From the NCBI RefSeq assembly GCF_003952945.1, contig NZ_QXGK01000001.1, forward strand, positions 186,001 to 250,000: a stretch of DNA of 64,000 nucleotides, read 5' to 3'. Both the position numbers and the translations under genes were made by a program. Under the pieces are notes generated by a model that did no database searches, was not told the DNA's origin, and saw nothing but the letters and a program-made list of their open reading frames with translations. This stretch comes from Bifidobacterium samirii (GTDB taxonomy: Bacteria; Actinomycetota; Actinomycetes; Actinomycetales; Bifidobacteriaceae). Positions 36,727 through 46,483 of this stretch are shown in pieces. Every line of letters starts with the position of its first letter. Position 1 is the first letter of the stretch.

Positions 36727-38400
36727 TCACAGCAGATCGAGCAGCGTCGGATCGGCGAGGGCGATGACGGCCTCGCGCGCCTCGAGCGCGACCTCGGCCA
36801 TGCGCTCGCAGGTCGCCAGGTCGTGCAGGCGCAGCGCGGCGCGCACGGCGGTGACCTTCTTCGGGGCCATCGACAGCGAGCCGACGCCCAGGCCGGTGAG
36901 GACGAGCGCCAGCAGCGGGTCGCCGCCGGCCTCGCCGCACACGCCCACGTACTTGCCGGTGGTCTTGCCGCCGTCGCAGGCGGCCTTGATCATCGCGAGC
37001 ACGGCGGGCTGCCACGGGGTGAGCAGGTTCGCCAGGTCGCCCTTGAGGCGGTCGGCGGCCATCGTGTACTGGGACAGGTCGTTGGTGCCCAGCGACGCGA
37101 AGTCCACGACGGACAGCAGGTGCGAGGAGCGGATCGCGGCGGCGGGCACCTCGATCATAATGCCGACCTTGGGCAGGCCCAGGGCGCGCACCTTGGCGGC
37201 GAACCATTCGGCCTCGTCCACGGTGGCGACCATCGGGGCCATGACCCACAGGTCGCCGTGGGTGGCCTCGTAGGCGGCGGCGAGCGCCTGGAGCTGCGTG
37301 TCGAGCAGGTCCTCGCGGCGCTGGCTCAGGCGCAGGCCGCGCACGCCGAGGGCCGGGTTCTCCTCCTCGCCGAGGTCGGCGAAGGCGAGCGGCTTGTCGG
37401 CGCCGGCGTCGAGGGTGCGCACGACGACGCGGCGGTCGCCGAACGCCTGGAGCACCTTGGTGTAGGTCTCGGTCTGCTCTTCGAGGGTCGGGGCGCTTTC
37501 GCGGCCGAGGAACAGGAATTCGGTGCGGAACAGGCCGGAGCCTTCCAGATCGAACTTCGAGGCGTTCTCGGCGTCGGCGAGGGTGCCGATGTTGGCGAGG
37601 AGCTTGACCTTGTGGCCGTCGCGGGTGGCGCCTTCGCCGTGGGAGTCGGCGAGGGCGGCGGCGCGGCGGCGGGAGCGTTCGGCCAGCTGCTCGCATTCCT
37701 CGTCGGTCGGCGTGACGATGATCTCGCCCATGCCGCCGTCGAGGGCGATGCGGTCGCCTTCGGTCACGGCGTCGAGGATGCCGGCGGCCTTGACGACGGC
37801 CGGGATGCCCAGCTGGGCCGCGAGGATCGCGGTGTGGCTGGTCGGGCCGCCCTCTTCGGTGATGACGCCGAGCACGGTGTCGGGGCTGAGCGTGGCGGTC
37901 TCGGCCGGGGCGAGGTCGCGGGCGACGAGCACGACGGGCTCGGTGATGTCCGGGACGCCGGGGGCCGGCAGGCCGCGCAGCTCGCAGATGGTGCGGTCGC
38001 GCACGTCGTTGAGGTCGGTGACGCGTTCGGCCATGTAGCCGCCGAGCTTCTTGAGCATCTCGGCGTAGCCTTCGACGGCGTTGTGGACCGCGTGGGTCAG
38101 GCCGTCGCCGGCCTTGAGGCGCTTGCCGATGGCCTTGGCCAGGCCGCGGTCGCCGGCCAGCTGGGCGGTCGCCTCGAGCACGGCGCGGGACTTGTCGGAC
38201 GTGGCCTTCTCGGCGCGGGCCTTGAGGGACGCCACGACGGCGGCCATGGCCTCCTTGACGCGCTCGAGGTCGGCGGCCGGGTCGGTGCAGGCCGGCTCGT
38301 GCTCGTCGACGCCCGGGGCCTGACGCACCATGGCCAGCGTGCCGCTGGCGGTGCCGGCGCACACGCCGATGCCGTGGAGGATCTGGTGTTCGCTTGCCAT
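36727..38400 (-). CDS. ptsI: PTS enzyme I
   Basis: Enzyme I takes phosphate from phosphoenolpyruvate and passes it to HPr. The 557-residue protein has the N-terminal HPr-binding helical domain, the phospho-His189 in EEGGPTSHTAILAA, and the PEP-binding C-terminal barrel (FRTEFLFLGRESAP, VRTLDAGADKPL, GTNDLSQYTMAADR, VCGEAGGDP). It overlaps nothing and starts 12 nt after ptsH ends, so ptsHI is an operon. It feeds the EIIBCA permease encoded 1.2 kb upstream on the same strand. Confidence 0.97.
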   Translation of the reverse strand: MASEHQILHGIGVCAGTASGTLAMVRQAPGVDEHEPACTDPAADLERVKEAMAAVVASLKARAEKATSDKSRAVLEATAQLAGDRGLAKAIGKRLKAGDGLTHAVHNAVEGYAEMLKKLGGYMAERVTDLNDVRDRTICELRGLPAPGVPDITEPVVLVARDLAPAETATLSPDTVLGVITEEGGPTSHTAILAAQLGIPAVVKAAGILDAVTEGDRIALDGGMGEIIVTPTDEECEQLAERSRRRAAALADSHGEGATRDGHKVKLLANIGTLADAENASKFDLEGSGLFRTEFLFLGRESAPTLEEQTETYTKVLQAFGDRRVVVRTLDAGADKPLAFADLGEEENPALGVRGLRLSQRREDLLDTQLQALAAAYEATHGDLWVMAPMVATVDEAEWFAAKVRALGLPKVGIMIEVPAAAIRSSHLLSVVDFASLGTNDLSQYTMAADRLKGDLANLLTPWQPAVLAMIKAACDGGKTTGKYVGVCGEAGGDPLLALVLTGLGVGSLSMAPKKVTAVRAALRLHDLATCERMAEVALEAREAVIALADPTLLDLL

Positions 38401-38412
38401 ATCCGCCTTCTC

Positions 38413-38679
38413 TTACTCGGCGTCCAGATCGGTGGCGAGCATCGCGGCGAGCTCGTCCATGGCCTCGGCGGCGGAGTCGTCGTCGCAGGTGAGGGTGACG
38501 GTGTCGCCGTGCTTGACGCCAAGGGTCATGATCTCGAGGGCGCTGGCGGCGTCGGCCTCTTCGCCGTTGAAGGTGATGGTGACGTCGAGTTCCTTGTCGT
38601 CGACAGCCTGCGCGAACAGGGCGGCGGGACGGGCATGAAGACCGACGGAGGCTCCGATGACTGCGGTACGGGTGATCAT
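38413..38679 (-). CDS. ptsH: PTS phosphocarrier protein HPr
   Basis: This is an 88-residue HPr with the phospho-acceptor His15 in GLHARPAALF. Ser46 sits in AASALEIMTLG, the position phosphorylated by HPr kinase in Firmicutes. Actinobacteria generally lack HPr kinase, so Ser46 may be only structural here. GGAAACC precedes the ATG, with AAAGGAAA just upstream. It is the first gene of ptsHI, 78 nt after the antiterminator gene on the same strand. Confidence 0.97.
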   Translation of the reverse strand: MITRTAVIGASVGLHARPAALFAQAVDDKELDVTITFNGEEADAASALEIMTLGVKHGDTVTLTCDDDSAAEAMDELAAMLATDLDAE

Positions 38680-38757
38680 GGTGGTTTCCTTTCTGTTGTG
38701 GCGGCCGGGGCCGCCGGTGGGTTTGGTAAGTATGCTATCGCGTGCGGGCAGGGTCCG

Positions 38758-39600
38758 TCATCGGGCCGCGTAGCCGGTCACGCGTGCGACGTGCATCGCC
38801 AGGTAGGCGATCTCGTCGTCGCTGATGTCGGTTTCGAGGCGCAGCTCCAGCACGGATGCGATCGTGCGCGCGCACTTCATCGCCTCGGGGTGCGAGCCGG
38901 CGATCGCCTCGATGATCATCGGCGGCTCGTCGTTCAGCTGTTTGCCCTGATGGATGCGCACGAACAGGTAGCGCAGGTGGGTGATGAAGCGGCCGACGTT
39001 GACCGACTCCTGGTCGAGCGTGACGCCGTAGCTCTGCTCGATGATGTCGATCATCTGCTGGATGACGCCGGTCATCGTGTACGTGTACGACAGGTCGCCG
39101 GTGGAGAACCCCGCGTTGACGAGGTGCATCGCCAGCGACGTCTCCTCGCCTTCCGGCAGCGTGACCGGCAGGCGACGGTTGAGCGCGGCGAGCAGCGCCT
39201 CGCCCTGGGCGTATTCGTCCGGGTAGAGGTTGCTGACCTCGCCGCGCAGCGGATAGGTGACGGTGATGTGCTTCTCGACGCGCATGATCGCGCCGGCGAC
39301 ATGGTCGGCGAGCGCCATGACCAGCGTGGTGCTGGCGATCTGCGTGTCGCTCAGGCCGGCGTCGCGCATCGAGTCGACGACCGCGCGGATGGTTTCGGGG
39401 GGAATGTCGGAGAGCATCTGGGCCAGATGGTCCGGGTCGCGTCCGTCGGCGGGGACGAACTTGCGCACGACCTTGGATGGGTCGACGGGGCGTCCCGGCC
39501 GGGCCTGGAATCCCAGGCCGCGGCCGGTGAGGATGACCTCGCTGCCGTCGTCGTCCTTCGCGAGGACGACGTTGTTGTTGAATACGCGCAGGATTTCCAT
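38758..39600 (-). CDS. BglG/LicT-family transcription antiterminator
   Basis: The 280-residue protein has an N-terminal CAT RNA-binding domain (1-57; MEILRVFNNNVVLAK, VILTGRGLGFQ) and two PTS regulation domains. PRD1 (about 68-170) has His in ADHVAGAI and NLYPDEYAQGE; PRD2 (about 175-280) has DDEIAYLAMHVARV. When active such proteins bind a RAT hairpin in the leader RNA and block an overlapping terminator. HPr and EII phosphorylate the PRD histidines. Matching RAT-terminator leaders lie at 41806-41866 and 42066-42132. The gene sits 24 nt downstream of the EIIBCA gene. Confidence 0.94.
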   Translation of the reverse strand: MEILRVFNNNVVLAKDDDGSEVILTGRGLGFQARPGRPVDPSKVVRKFVPADGRDPDHLAQMLSDIPPETIRAVVDSMRDAGLSDTQIASTTLVMALADHVAGAIMRVEKHITVTYPLRGEVSNLYPDEYAQGEALLAALNRRLPVTLPEGEETSLAMHLVNAGFSTGDLSYTYTMTGVIQQMIDIIEQSYGVTLDQESVNVGRFITHLRYLFVRIHQGKQLNDEPPMIIEAIAGSHPEAMKCARTIASVLELRLETDISDDEIAYLAMHVARVTGYAAR

Positions 39601-39624
39601 ACGCCCCTGTACCCCCCGAAATCG

Positions 39625-41742
39625 TCAGCGCTCGACTGCGATCACGGGGTCTCCGGCTGCGACGTCCTTGCCGGTGAGCGGCGTGACCGACGCGAGCTTC
39701 TTGGTATTGGTGACGGCGATGATGGTGGCGGTGCTGTAGCCTGCGGCGGTGACCTTGTCGAAATCGACGGTGGCCAGCGGGTCCCCCGCGCTCACGCGCT
39801 GTCCCTTGGCCACGGCCACGTCGAAGCCGTCACCCTCCATCTTCACCGTGTCGATACCGATGTGAACCAGCACTTCGACGCCATCGTCGGTCTTGATGCC
39901 GAAGGCGTGGCCAGTCTTGGCCACCGTCTTCAGCGTACCAGAGACCGGGGCCTTCACGACGGATTCGGTCGGCACGACGGCGACGCCCTCGCCCAAGGCG
40001 CGGGACGCGAACACCGCGTCGCCGGTCTCGCTCAGGTCGATCACATGGCCGGCGACCGGGGAGACGACCTCGCGGGTCGGCTCGACCGGAGCGGCCGGCT
40101 CGGCCGGAGCGGCCTCGGCGGCAGCGGCCGGGGCGGGCGCCGGAGCGGCGGCCGGAGCCGGAGCGGCGGCGGCCTGGGCCTCGAGCTTGCGGTCCTCCTG
40201 CTCCTGGGCCACGCGGGCCAGGACCTCGGCCTTCTGCTCCGGGGTGCGGTAGTCGAAGGTGACGATCATCAGGAAGGCGACGACGAACGCGACGGCGATG
40301 GACACGCCGTACACCCACATCTGGTCGAAGACCGGGATGGTCAGCAGGGAGGTGAACGCGAACGCGGTGGTGGTCACGCCGTGCACGGTCTCGCCGGCGG
40401 CGGTGACGGACGGGAAGAGCCAGCCGAGGATGGCGATGACGACGCCGCCGACGCCGCAGCCCACGAGCATGCGCTTGTAGATCATCTTGTAGCGCAGGTG
40501 GATGCCGTACAGGCTCGGCTCGGACACGCCGCCGAGCAGGCCGGCCGCGAGGGCGCCGATGGCGGTCTGGCGCATCTCCTTGTCCTTGTCCTTGATGGAG
40601 AGGAAGAGCACGCCGGCGGTGGTGCCGAAGCAGGCGAAGTTCCACACGCCCATCGGGCCCTGGATGAAGTCGTAGCCCATCGACTGGATGTTCATCAGCA
40701 TGAGGGCGTTGAGCGGCCAGTGCAGGCCCAGCGGCACGAGGAACGGGTAGAGCAGCGGGATGGCGATCGCGAAGATGAACGGCGCGTGCGAGTTCATCCA
40801 GGCGAGCACGACGCCCAGGCCGTTGCCGACCCACACGCCCAGCGGGCCGATGAGGAACGCGGTGAGCGTGCCGACGATGATCATCGCGAAGAACGGGACG
40901 AACACCAGCTGGACGCTTTCGGGGATGATGCGCTTGAGGCCGTGGTAGACGAGCGCGAGCACGGCCGCCATCATGAGCGGGACGAACACGTTGCCGGAGT
41001 AGTCGGACAGCTGCATCGGCAGGCCGAACACGGTGGCGGTGCAGTCGGTGGTGCCCAGCGTCGTGTTCTCGACGCACTTGACGGCGTCGCCCCAGGTCTC
41101 CTGGTTCGACAGGGAGGTGAATTGCGGGGTCATGAGCATGGCCATGATCGAGCCGCCCAGCCAGGCGTCGACCTTGAGCTTCTTGGACGCGTTGTAGGCG
41201 ACCATGATCGGCAGGAAGTAGAACACGCCCTTCCAGATCGCCTTGATGAACATCAGGGACGTGTTGTCCTCGTCGCCGGCGATGACGCCCAGCGAGATGA
41301 ACAGGTTGACCAGCGCGATGATGATGGACGCGCCGAGCAGGACGCCCAGGATCGGGCGGAACGAGTCGGCGAGGTACTCGAAGAACGAGTCGAGCCACGC
41401 GACCTTGCCGCGCGCCTTGGCGCGGGCCGCGGCCTTGACGTCCGCGTTGGACATGCCGCCGTTGCCGGACGCCTTCGCGCCGGAGCCGGCGTTCGCCATC
41501 TCCGGCAGGTGCATGATCTCCTCGTAGACGGTGGCAACGCCGCCACCGATGACGACCTGGAAACGGTCGCCGGACTGCGGGACCGCGCCGAGCACGCCGT
41601 CCATGTGCTCGAGACGCTCCTGATCGACCTTGCCCGCGTCGACCAGCTCGAAACGCAGACGGGTCGCGCAGTGGGTCAGGCTGGTGACGTTGCCGGCACC
41701 GCCGATGGCTTCGATGATCTGCGATGCAGTGGACTCGGCCAT
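39625..41742 (-). CDS. PTS EIIBCA permease, glucose/sucrose/beta-glucoside class
   Basis: The 705-residue single-chain permease has domain order B-C-A. EIIB (1-90) has phospho-Cys25 in LTHCATRLRF. EIIC (about 115-490) has ten or so membrane helices and GGVSEPSLYGIHLRYK. An Ala/Pro-rich linker (about 510-560) leads to EIIA (about 565-705), with phospho-His near 627 in VLVHIGIDTV. GGAAGGGAG precedes the ATG at 41742. In bifidobacteria a PTS of this type next to an MFS glucose transporter is thought to be glucose-specific; that is inference here. Expression is probably gated by the leader antiterminator element. Confidence 0.94.
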   Translation of the reverse strand: MAESTASQIIEAIGGAGNVTSLTHCATRLRFELVDAGKVDQERLEHMDGVLGAVPQSGDRFQVVIGGGVATVYEEIMHLPEMANAGSGAKASGNGGMSNADVKAAARAKARGKVAWLDSFFEYLADSFRPILGVLLGASIIIALVNLFISLGVIAGDEDNTSLMFIKAIWKGVFYFLPIMVAYNASKKLKVDAWLGGSIMAMLMTPQFTSLSNQETWGDAVKCVENTTLGTTDCTATVFGLPMQLSDYSGNVFVPLMMAAVLALVYHGLKRIIPESVQLVFVPFFAMIIVGTLTAFLIGPLGVWVGNGLGVVLAWMNSHAPFIFAIAIPLLYPFLVPLGLHWPLNALMLMNIQSMGYDFIQGPMGVWNFACFGTTAGVLFLSIKDKDKEMRQTAIGALAAGLLGGVSEPSLYGIHLRYKMIYKRMLVGCGVGGVVIAILGWLFPSVTAAGETVHGVTTTAFAFTSLLTIPVFDQMWVYGVSIAVAFVVAFLMIVTFDYRTPEQKAEVLARVAQEQEDRKLEAQAAAAPAPAAAPAPAPAAAAEAAPAEPAAPVEPTREVVSPVAGHVIDLSETGDAVFASRALGEGVAVVPTESVVKAPVSGTLKTVAKTGHAFGIKTDDGVEVLVHIGIDTVKMEGDGFDVAVAKGQRVSAGDPLATVDFDKVTAAGYSTATIIAVTNTKKLASVTPLTGKDVAAGDPVIAVER

Positions 41743-41805
41743 CTTGCTCCCTTCCTTGACTTGTCGGATGTCTTCCCTCCGGGCCTTCGCAGGGGCGTCC
41801 GGGCA

Positions 41806-41866
41806 ACAAAAAAAGACCCGAGGCATGGCAATGCCTCAGGTCTTGCGTCGCTAGGACTTGCAACCC
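41806..41866 (-). promoter_or_regulatory. RAT antiterminator element overlapping a terminator, EIIBCA leader
   Basis: Reading the minus strand, a RAT-like element occupies 41866-41834 (GGGTTGCAAG ... GCAAGACCTGAGG). Its last ~10 nt are also the 5' arm of a terminator stem AGACCTGAGGCAT / ATGCCTCGGGTCT (41843-41814) followed by seven T. The two structures exclude each other, as in LicT/SacT systems. The EIIBCA start is 64 nt downstream. Confidence 0.85.
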
Positions 41867-42065
41867 TGCAAAAGTGAAGAAGTGGTAAGCAGTATATGGC
41901 CCGTCTGAGAACCTTCGCAAACCCCGGCGTGTCCCACGTTTCGGACATGAGGCCGCGCATGTCCACCCCGGCCGGCCGTGTCCCGACCGCCCTGCGCCGC
42001 GGTCCCGCACCGGCGTGTCGGCGTCGGATCCGGTCGTATGCTGTTACCCGAAAACGTCGTCAACA

Positions 42066-42132
42066 GGATTGTTACTCGACACGAGGCAAGACCTGGAGCA
42101 GCGGGAGGACCGCGGCTCCGGGTCTTTTCTTA
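42066..42132 (+). promoter_or_regulatory. RAT antiterminator element overlapping a terminator, MFS transporter leader
   Basis: A textbook RAT begins GGATTGTTACTC at 42066 and ends GGCAAGACCTGGAG at 42098. AGACCTGGAGC (42089-42099) is also the 5' arm of a terminator stem closing with GCTCCGGGTCT (42114-42124) and TTTTCTTATTTT. It matches the EIIBCA leader element at most positions and has the same 33 nt length. The MFS start is at 42186. Confidence 0.88.
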
Positions 42133-42185
42133 TTTTCGGCCCCGTTTCGCCCCTATCGATGAGGATGGAAGGAAGGAAGGAACCC

Positions 42186-43589
42186 ATGACCACGTCGCTG
42201 CAACCCGCCGAATCCCACGGCTTCTCCACCCGCTTCCCGCTCAACAGCGCGTTCATCTTCACGTTCGGCGCGCTCGGCGGCATGCTCTTCGGCTTCGACA
42301 CCGGCATCATCTCCGGCGCGTCCCCGCTCATCGAGGCCGACTTCGGCCTGAGCGTGTCGCAGACCGGCTTCATCACCTCGTCCGTGCTCATCGGCTCGTG
42401 CGTCGGCGCGCTGTCGATCGGCGCGCTCTCCGACCGCTTCGGCCGCAAGAAGCTGCTCATCGTCTCCGCGATCCTCTTCCTGCTCGGCTCCAGCCTGTGC
42501 GCCGGAGCGACCGGCTTCGCGATGATGGTGTTCGCGCGCATCCTGCTCGGTCTGGCCGTCGGCGCCGCGTCCGCCCTCACCCCCGCCTACCTGGCCGAGC
42601 TGGCCCCCAAGGAGCGCCGAGGATCGCTGTCCACGCTGTTCCAGCTCATGGTCACGTTCGGCATCCTGCTCGCCTACGCGTCCAACCTCGGCTTCCTCCA
42701 CCACGACCTGCTCGGCTTCGCCGACTGGCGCTGGATGCTCGGCTCGGCCCTCGTGCCCGCCGCGCTGCTGCTCATCGGCGGCATCCTGCTGCCCGAATCG
42801 CCGCGCTACCTCGTCAACAAGGGCGACGTTCGCAACGCGTTCAAGGTGCTGACCCTCATCCGCAAGGACGTCGACCAGGCGCAGGTGCAGGTCGAGCTCG
42901 ACGAGATCGTCGCCGTCGCCGCGCAGGACACCAAGGGCGGCGTGCGCGAGCTGTTCCGCATCGCCCGCCCGGCGCTCGTCGCCGCCGTCGGCATCATGCT
43001 CTTCCAGCAGCTCGTCGGCATCAACTCGGTCATCTACTTCCTGCCGCAGGTGTTCATCAAGGGCTTCGGCTTCCCCGAAGGCGACGCGATCTGGGTGTCG
43101 GTCGGCATCGGCGTCGTCAACTTCGTCAGCACCATCGTCGCCACGCTGATCATGGACCGCTTCGGCCGCAAGCAGCTGCTGCTGGTCGGCTCCGTCGTCA
43201 TGACGCTCTCGCTGGCGATCCTGGCCGTCATGAACTTCGTCGGCGACGTGGCCGCGCTCGCCGTGCCCACGATGGTCCTCATCGCCGTCTACATCCTCGG
43301 CTTCGCCGTCTCGTGGGGCCCGATCGCGTGGGTGCTGATCGGCGAGATCTTCCCGCTGAGCGTGCGCGGCATCGGCTCGTCGTTCGGTTCGGCCGCCAAC
43401 TGGCTGGGCAACTTCATCGTCTCCCAGTTCTTCCTCGTGCTGCTCGACGCGTTCGGCAACAACGTGGGCGGCCCGTTCGCGATCTTCGGCGTGTTCGCCG
43501 CGCTGTCCATCCCGTTCGTGATCCGATTCGTGCCCGAGACCAAGGGCAAGTCGCTCGAGCAGATCGAGGCGGAGATGACCCGCCGCTGA
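42186..43589 (+). CDS. glcP: Sugar-porter MFS transporter, glucose/H+ symporter-like
   Basis: The 467-residue protein has 12 membrane helices and the full sugar-porter signature set: GFDTGIISGA in helix 1, DRFGRKKLL in loop 2-3, PAYLAELAPKERRG in loop 4-5, PESPRYL after helix 6, QQLVGINSVIYF in helix 7, DRFGRKQLLLVG in loop 8-9 and VPETKGKSLEQIE at the end. Repeated GAAGG lies before the ATG at 42186; an open frame further upstream is leader RNA. B. longum GlcP is a glucose symporter of this type beside the PTS genes, so glucose is the likely substrate. The leader has a RAT-terminator switch. Confidence 0.92.
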   Translation: MTTSLQPAESHGFSTRFPLNSAFIFTFGALGGMLFGFDTGIISGASPLIEADFGLSVSQTGFITSSVLIGSCVGALSIGALSDRFGRKKLLIVSAILFLLGSSLCAGATGFAMMVFARILLGLAVGAASALTPAYLAELAPKERRGSLSTLFQLMVTFGILLAYASNLGFLHHDLLGFADWRWMLGSALVPAALLLIGGILLPESPRYLVNKGDVRNAFKVLTLIRKDVDQAQVQVELDEIVAVAAQDTKGGVRELFRIARPALVAAVGIMLFQQLVGINSVIYFLPQVFIKGFGFPEGDAIWVSVGIGVVNFVSTIVATLIMDRFGRKQLLLVGSVVMTLSLAILAVMNFVGDVAALAVPTMVLIAVYILGFAVSWGPIAWVLIGEIFPLSVRGIGSSFGSAANWLGNFIVSQFFLVLLDAFGNNVGGPFAIFGVFAALSIPFVIRFVPETKGKSLEQIEAEMTRR

Positions 43590-43742
43590 CCTGCGCGCGT
43601 CGCCGTCGGCCGCCGCCGGCCGCCGACTCCGTCACGGGGCCGTTCCGGACACGTCGTCCGGGGCGGCCCCGTCGCATCCCCGGCGGCGGCATAACGAGAC
43701 ATTACCCGTCGGAACGTCGAAAGCGTGGCAGAATAGAGGACT

Positions 43743-45419
43743 ATGGTAGCTAACAATGCGGGCATGCCCGCCACCCCTGAAGATCTGATCAATGTCGACG
43801 AGGTCATTGGCAAGTACTACGACGTCGTCCCCGATCCGTCCGTCCCGGCCCAGCGCGTCTCCTTCGGCACGTCCGGCCACCGCGGATCGTCCCTGAAGAC
43901 CTCGTTCAACGAGGCCCACATCGTCGCCATCACCCAGGCGATCGCCGAATACCGCAAGAAGGCCGGCGTGACCGGCCCGCTGTACATCGGCCGCGACACG
44001 CACGCCCTGTCCGGCCCGGCCGAGAAGACCGCCATCGAGGTGCTCGTCGCCAACGGCGTGCACGTGCGCGTCGACTCGCGCGGCGACTACGTGCCCACCC
44101 CGGTCGTCTCCCACGCGATCCTCACCCACAACCGCGCCGCCGACGGCACTCAGCGCTTCACCGGCGAAGGTCTGGCCGACGGCATCGTCGTCACCCCGTC
44201 GCACAACCCGCCCACCGACGGCGGCTTCAAGTACGACCCGGTCACCGGCGGCCCGGCCCCGGCCGACGTGACCAACGCGATCGCCGACCGCGCCAACGAG
44301 CTGCTCGGCGACTACAAGTCGATCAAGCGCGTGCCGTACGAGGAGGCGATCAAGTCCGACCTCGTCGAGGGCTTCGACTTCCGCGACCACTACGTGTCCG
44401 ATCTGGCCGACGTGATCGACATGGACGCGATCCGCACGTCCGGCGTACGTCTGGGCATCGACCCGCTGGGCGGCGCCTCCGTCAACTACTGGCCGCTCAT
44501 GAACGAGAAGTTCGGCCTGTCGATCGACGTCGTGCGCCCCGAGGTCGACCCGACCTGGCGCTTCATGACCATCGACCACGACGGCAAGATCCGCATGGAC
44601 CCCTCCTCCACCTACGCGATGAAGGGCCTCGTCGACGAGCTCAACGCCGGCGCCTGGGACAAGTACGACCTGGTCGGCGGCACCGATCCGGACGCCGACC
44701 GCCACGGCATCGTCTGCCCGAACTGGGGCGTCATGAACCCGAACCACTACATCGCCGTGTGCGTCGAATACCTGTTCGGCGGCAACCGTCCGGGCTGGCC
44801 GGCGGGCGCGGGCATCGGCAAGACGCTCGTCTCCTCCTCGCTGATCGACCGCGTGGCCGCCTCCATCGGCGCCAAGCTCGTCGAGGTGCCGGTCGGCTTC
44901 AAGTGGTTCGTCGACCCGCTGTTCAAGGGCGAGGTCGCCTTCGGCGGCGAGGAGAGCTCCGGCATGAGCTTCCTGCGCCGCGACGGCCACGTGTGGACCA
45001 CCGACAAGGACGGCCTGATCCCCGACCTGCTGGCCGCCGAGATCACCGCCAAGACCGGCAAGAACCCGGCCCAGCTGCACGTCGAGCAGGTCGAACGCTT
45101 CGGCGAAAGCTGGTACAAGCGCGTCGACACCCCGACCACGCTCGAGCAGAAGGCCAAGTTCGCGGCCCTGAGCGGCGACGACGTGACCGCCGCCACGCTC
45201 GCCGGCGAGGACATCACCGCCAAGCTGACCGAGGCCCCGGGCAACGGCGCGAAGATCGGCGGCCTGAAGGTCACCACCGAGAACAACTGGTTCGCGGCCC
45301 GCCCGTCCGGCACCGAGAACATCTACAAGGTGTACGCCGAGTCCTTCGAGAGCCCCGAGGCGCTAGACAAGGTCCTCGAGGAGGCCACCGTCGTCGTCGA
45401 CAAGGCGCTCGGCGAGTAG
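43743..45419 (+). CDS. pgm: Phosphoglucomutase, alpha-D-glucose specific
   Basis: Pgm interconverts glucose-1- and glucose-6-phosphate, linking sugar uptake to glycogen and to the dTDP-sugar route begun by RmlA. The 558-residue protein has [10 protein letters not shown] (40-49), the phospho-Ser153 in [16 protein letters not shown], the metal loop [11 protein letters not shown], the [14 protein letters not shown] sugar loop and the [11 protein letters not shown] phosphate loop. It lies 153 nt after the glucose transporter on the same strand and is followed by a terminator at 45445. Confidence 0.97.
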   Translation: MVANNAGMPATPEDLINVDEVIGKYYDVVPDPSVPAQRVSFGTSGHRGSSLKTSFNEAHIVAITQAIAEYRKKAGVTGPLYIGRDTHALSGPAEKTAIEVLVANGVHVRVDSRGDYVPTPVVSHAILTHNRAADGTQRFTGEGLADGIVVTPSHNPPTDGGFKYDPVTGGPAPADVTNAIADRANELLGDYKSIKRVPYEEAIKSDLVEGFDFRDHYVSDLADVIDMDAIRTSGVRLGIDPLGGASVNYWPLMNEKFGLSIDVVRPEVDPTWRFMTIDHDGKIRMDPSSTYAMKGLVDELNAGAWDKYDLVGGTDPDADRHGIVCPNWGVMNPNHYIAVCVEYLFGGNRPGWPAGAGIGKTLVSSSLIDRVAASIGAKLVEVPVGFKWFVDPLFKGEVAFGGEESSGMSFLRRDGHVWTTDKDGLIPDLLAAEITAKTGKNPAQLHVEQVERFGESWYKRVDTPTTLEQKAKFAALSGDDVTAATLAGEDITAKLTEAPGNGAKIGGLKVTTENNWFAARPSGTENIYKVYAESFESPEALDKVLEEATVVVDKALGE

Positions 45420-45444
45420 GACACTCCCCCGTCGCACCCATCGC

Positions 45445-45478
45445 GAAGGCCGTCGGATCAACCGATCCGGCGGCCTTC
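45445..45478 (+). terminator. pgm terminator (copy 1 of a duplicated hairpin)
   Basis: GAAGGCCGTCGGATC pairs with GATCCGGCGGCCTTC around AACC, 25 nt past the pgm stop. The same 34 nt, differing only in the loop, occurs at 47772-47805 after the OFA transporter gene. The rest of the 260 nt gap to the SDR gene holds no gene. Confidence 0.85.
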
Positions 45479-45679
45479 GCCGTGTCCGGGGCCAACCGGC
45501 CCACCCGGCCCGACCATCCCGACCATCCCGGGCGCGCCGAAAAAGATGCCGAATCGTTATCGAACCGGCTCCCCTCCCCCGGCCATGCGTCCCTAGAATG
45601 CTCAGGTGTGCCGATCCGCCGACGCAGGCGGAGCGCACGGCACGCACCAGCAACGAAGATTCGAGGAGGAATACCGACA

Positions 45680-46456
45680 GTGGAACGCAAGGTCGTACTG
45701 ATCACCGGCGGCGCGATGGGCCAGGGCCGCGCCCACGCGCTCAAGTTCGCCGAGAACGGCTTCGACGTCGTGCTCGCCGACATGCAGGATCCGGCCGGCG
45801 ACGTCTTCCGCGCCACCGTGGCCGACATCGAGGCCACCGGCGCCAAGGCGCTCGCCGTGCGCTGCGACATCACGTCCGACGCCGACATGAAGGCGCTGTT
45901 CGAGCAGGCGTGGGACGAGTTCGGCCGCATCGACGTGGTCGTCGCCAACGCCGGCGTCATCAACTTCGGCAGGACGTGGGAGCTGACCGACGAGCAGGTG
46001 CAGAAGGTCATCGACATCGACCTGATCGGCACCTGGCGCACCGACAAGTACGCGGCGCAGTACATGCTCCGCCAGGGTTCGGGCCGCATCATCAACATCG
46101 CGTCCACCTCCGGCATGTACGGCACGCCGCAGCTGGCCACCTACTGCATGGCCAAGTGGGGCGTGCGCGGCCTGACCAAGACGCTCGCCCAGGAGCTCAA
46201 GGGCACCGGCATCGTCGTCAACACCGTCTGCCCCACCAAGGTCAAGACGCCGATGTGCGAGACCGCCAGCTACGTCGAGTTCATCAACGACCTGACCGGC
46301 AGCCACTACGAGACGTGGCAGGAGATGTACGATTCGATGCCGTTCCTCGACGTCGAGGACATCTCCGACATGGTCTACTGGCTGGGCACCAGCCGTTCCG
46401 CCGGCAAGTTCAGCGGCCGCGACCTCGGCCTCGATCTGGGCACGCTGCAGCAGTAG
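45680..46456 (+). CDS. Short-chain dehydrogenase/reductase
   Basis: A GTG start at 45680 with GAGGAGG 10 nt upstream gives 258 residues. The cofactor loop is TGGAMGQGRA (9-18), Asp34 in VVLADMQ suggests NAD preference, and NAG sits at 90-92. The catalytic set is Ser142/144, Tyr155 and Lys159 in TYCMAKWG. The GxxGQGRxHA variant and LxxGTWRTDKYAA resemble the carveol-dehydrogenase-like and hydroxysteroid-dehydrogenase-like SDRs. The substrate is unknown. It forms a two-gene unit with the OFA-family transporter 27 nt downstream. Confidence 0.88.
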   Translation: MERKVVLITGGAMGQGRAHALKFAENGFDVVLADMQDPAGDVFRATVADIEATGAKALAVRCDITSDADMKALFEQAWDEFGRIDVVVANAGVINFGRTWELTDEQVQKVIDIDLIGTWRTDKYAAQYMLRQGSGRIINIASTSGMYGTPQLATYCMAKWGVRGLTKTLAQELKGTGIVVNTVCPTKVKTPMCETASYVEFINDLTGSHYETWQEMYDSMPFLDVEDISDMVYWLGTSRSAGKFSGRDLGLDLGTLQQ

Positions 46457-46483
46457 GAACGTCGGAAGCAAGGAGAGACCTCG

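Noticed and set aside
38413-38679. HPr Ser46 as evidence for HPr-kinase-based catabolite control
   Set aside because: The serine is present, but no HPr kinase gene is in the window and actinobacteria generally lack one, so no such control is claimed.
36619-41877. A 1752-residue plus-strand open frame opposite ptsI, ptsH and EIIBCA
   Set aside because: It is the antisense shadow of three well-formed genes in high-GC DNA and has a His/Asp/Gly-rich composition without domains.
41905-41966. A further copy of repeat A
   Set aside because: Only a CCCCGGCGTGTC-like core resembles the unit. Too short and degenerate to list as a feature.
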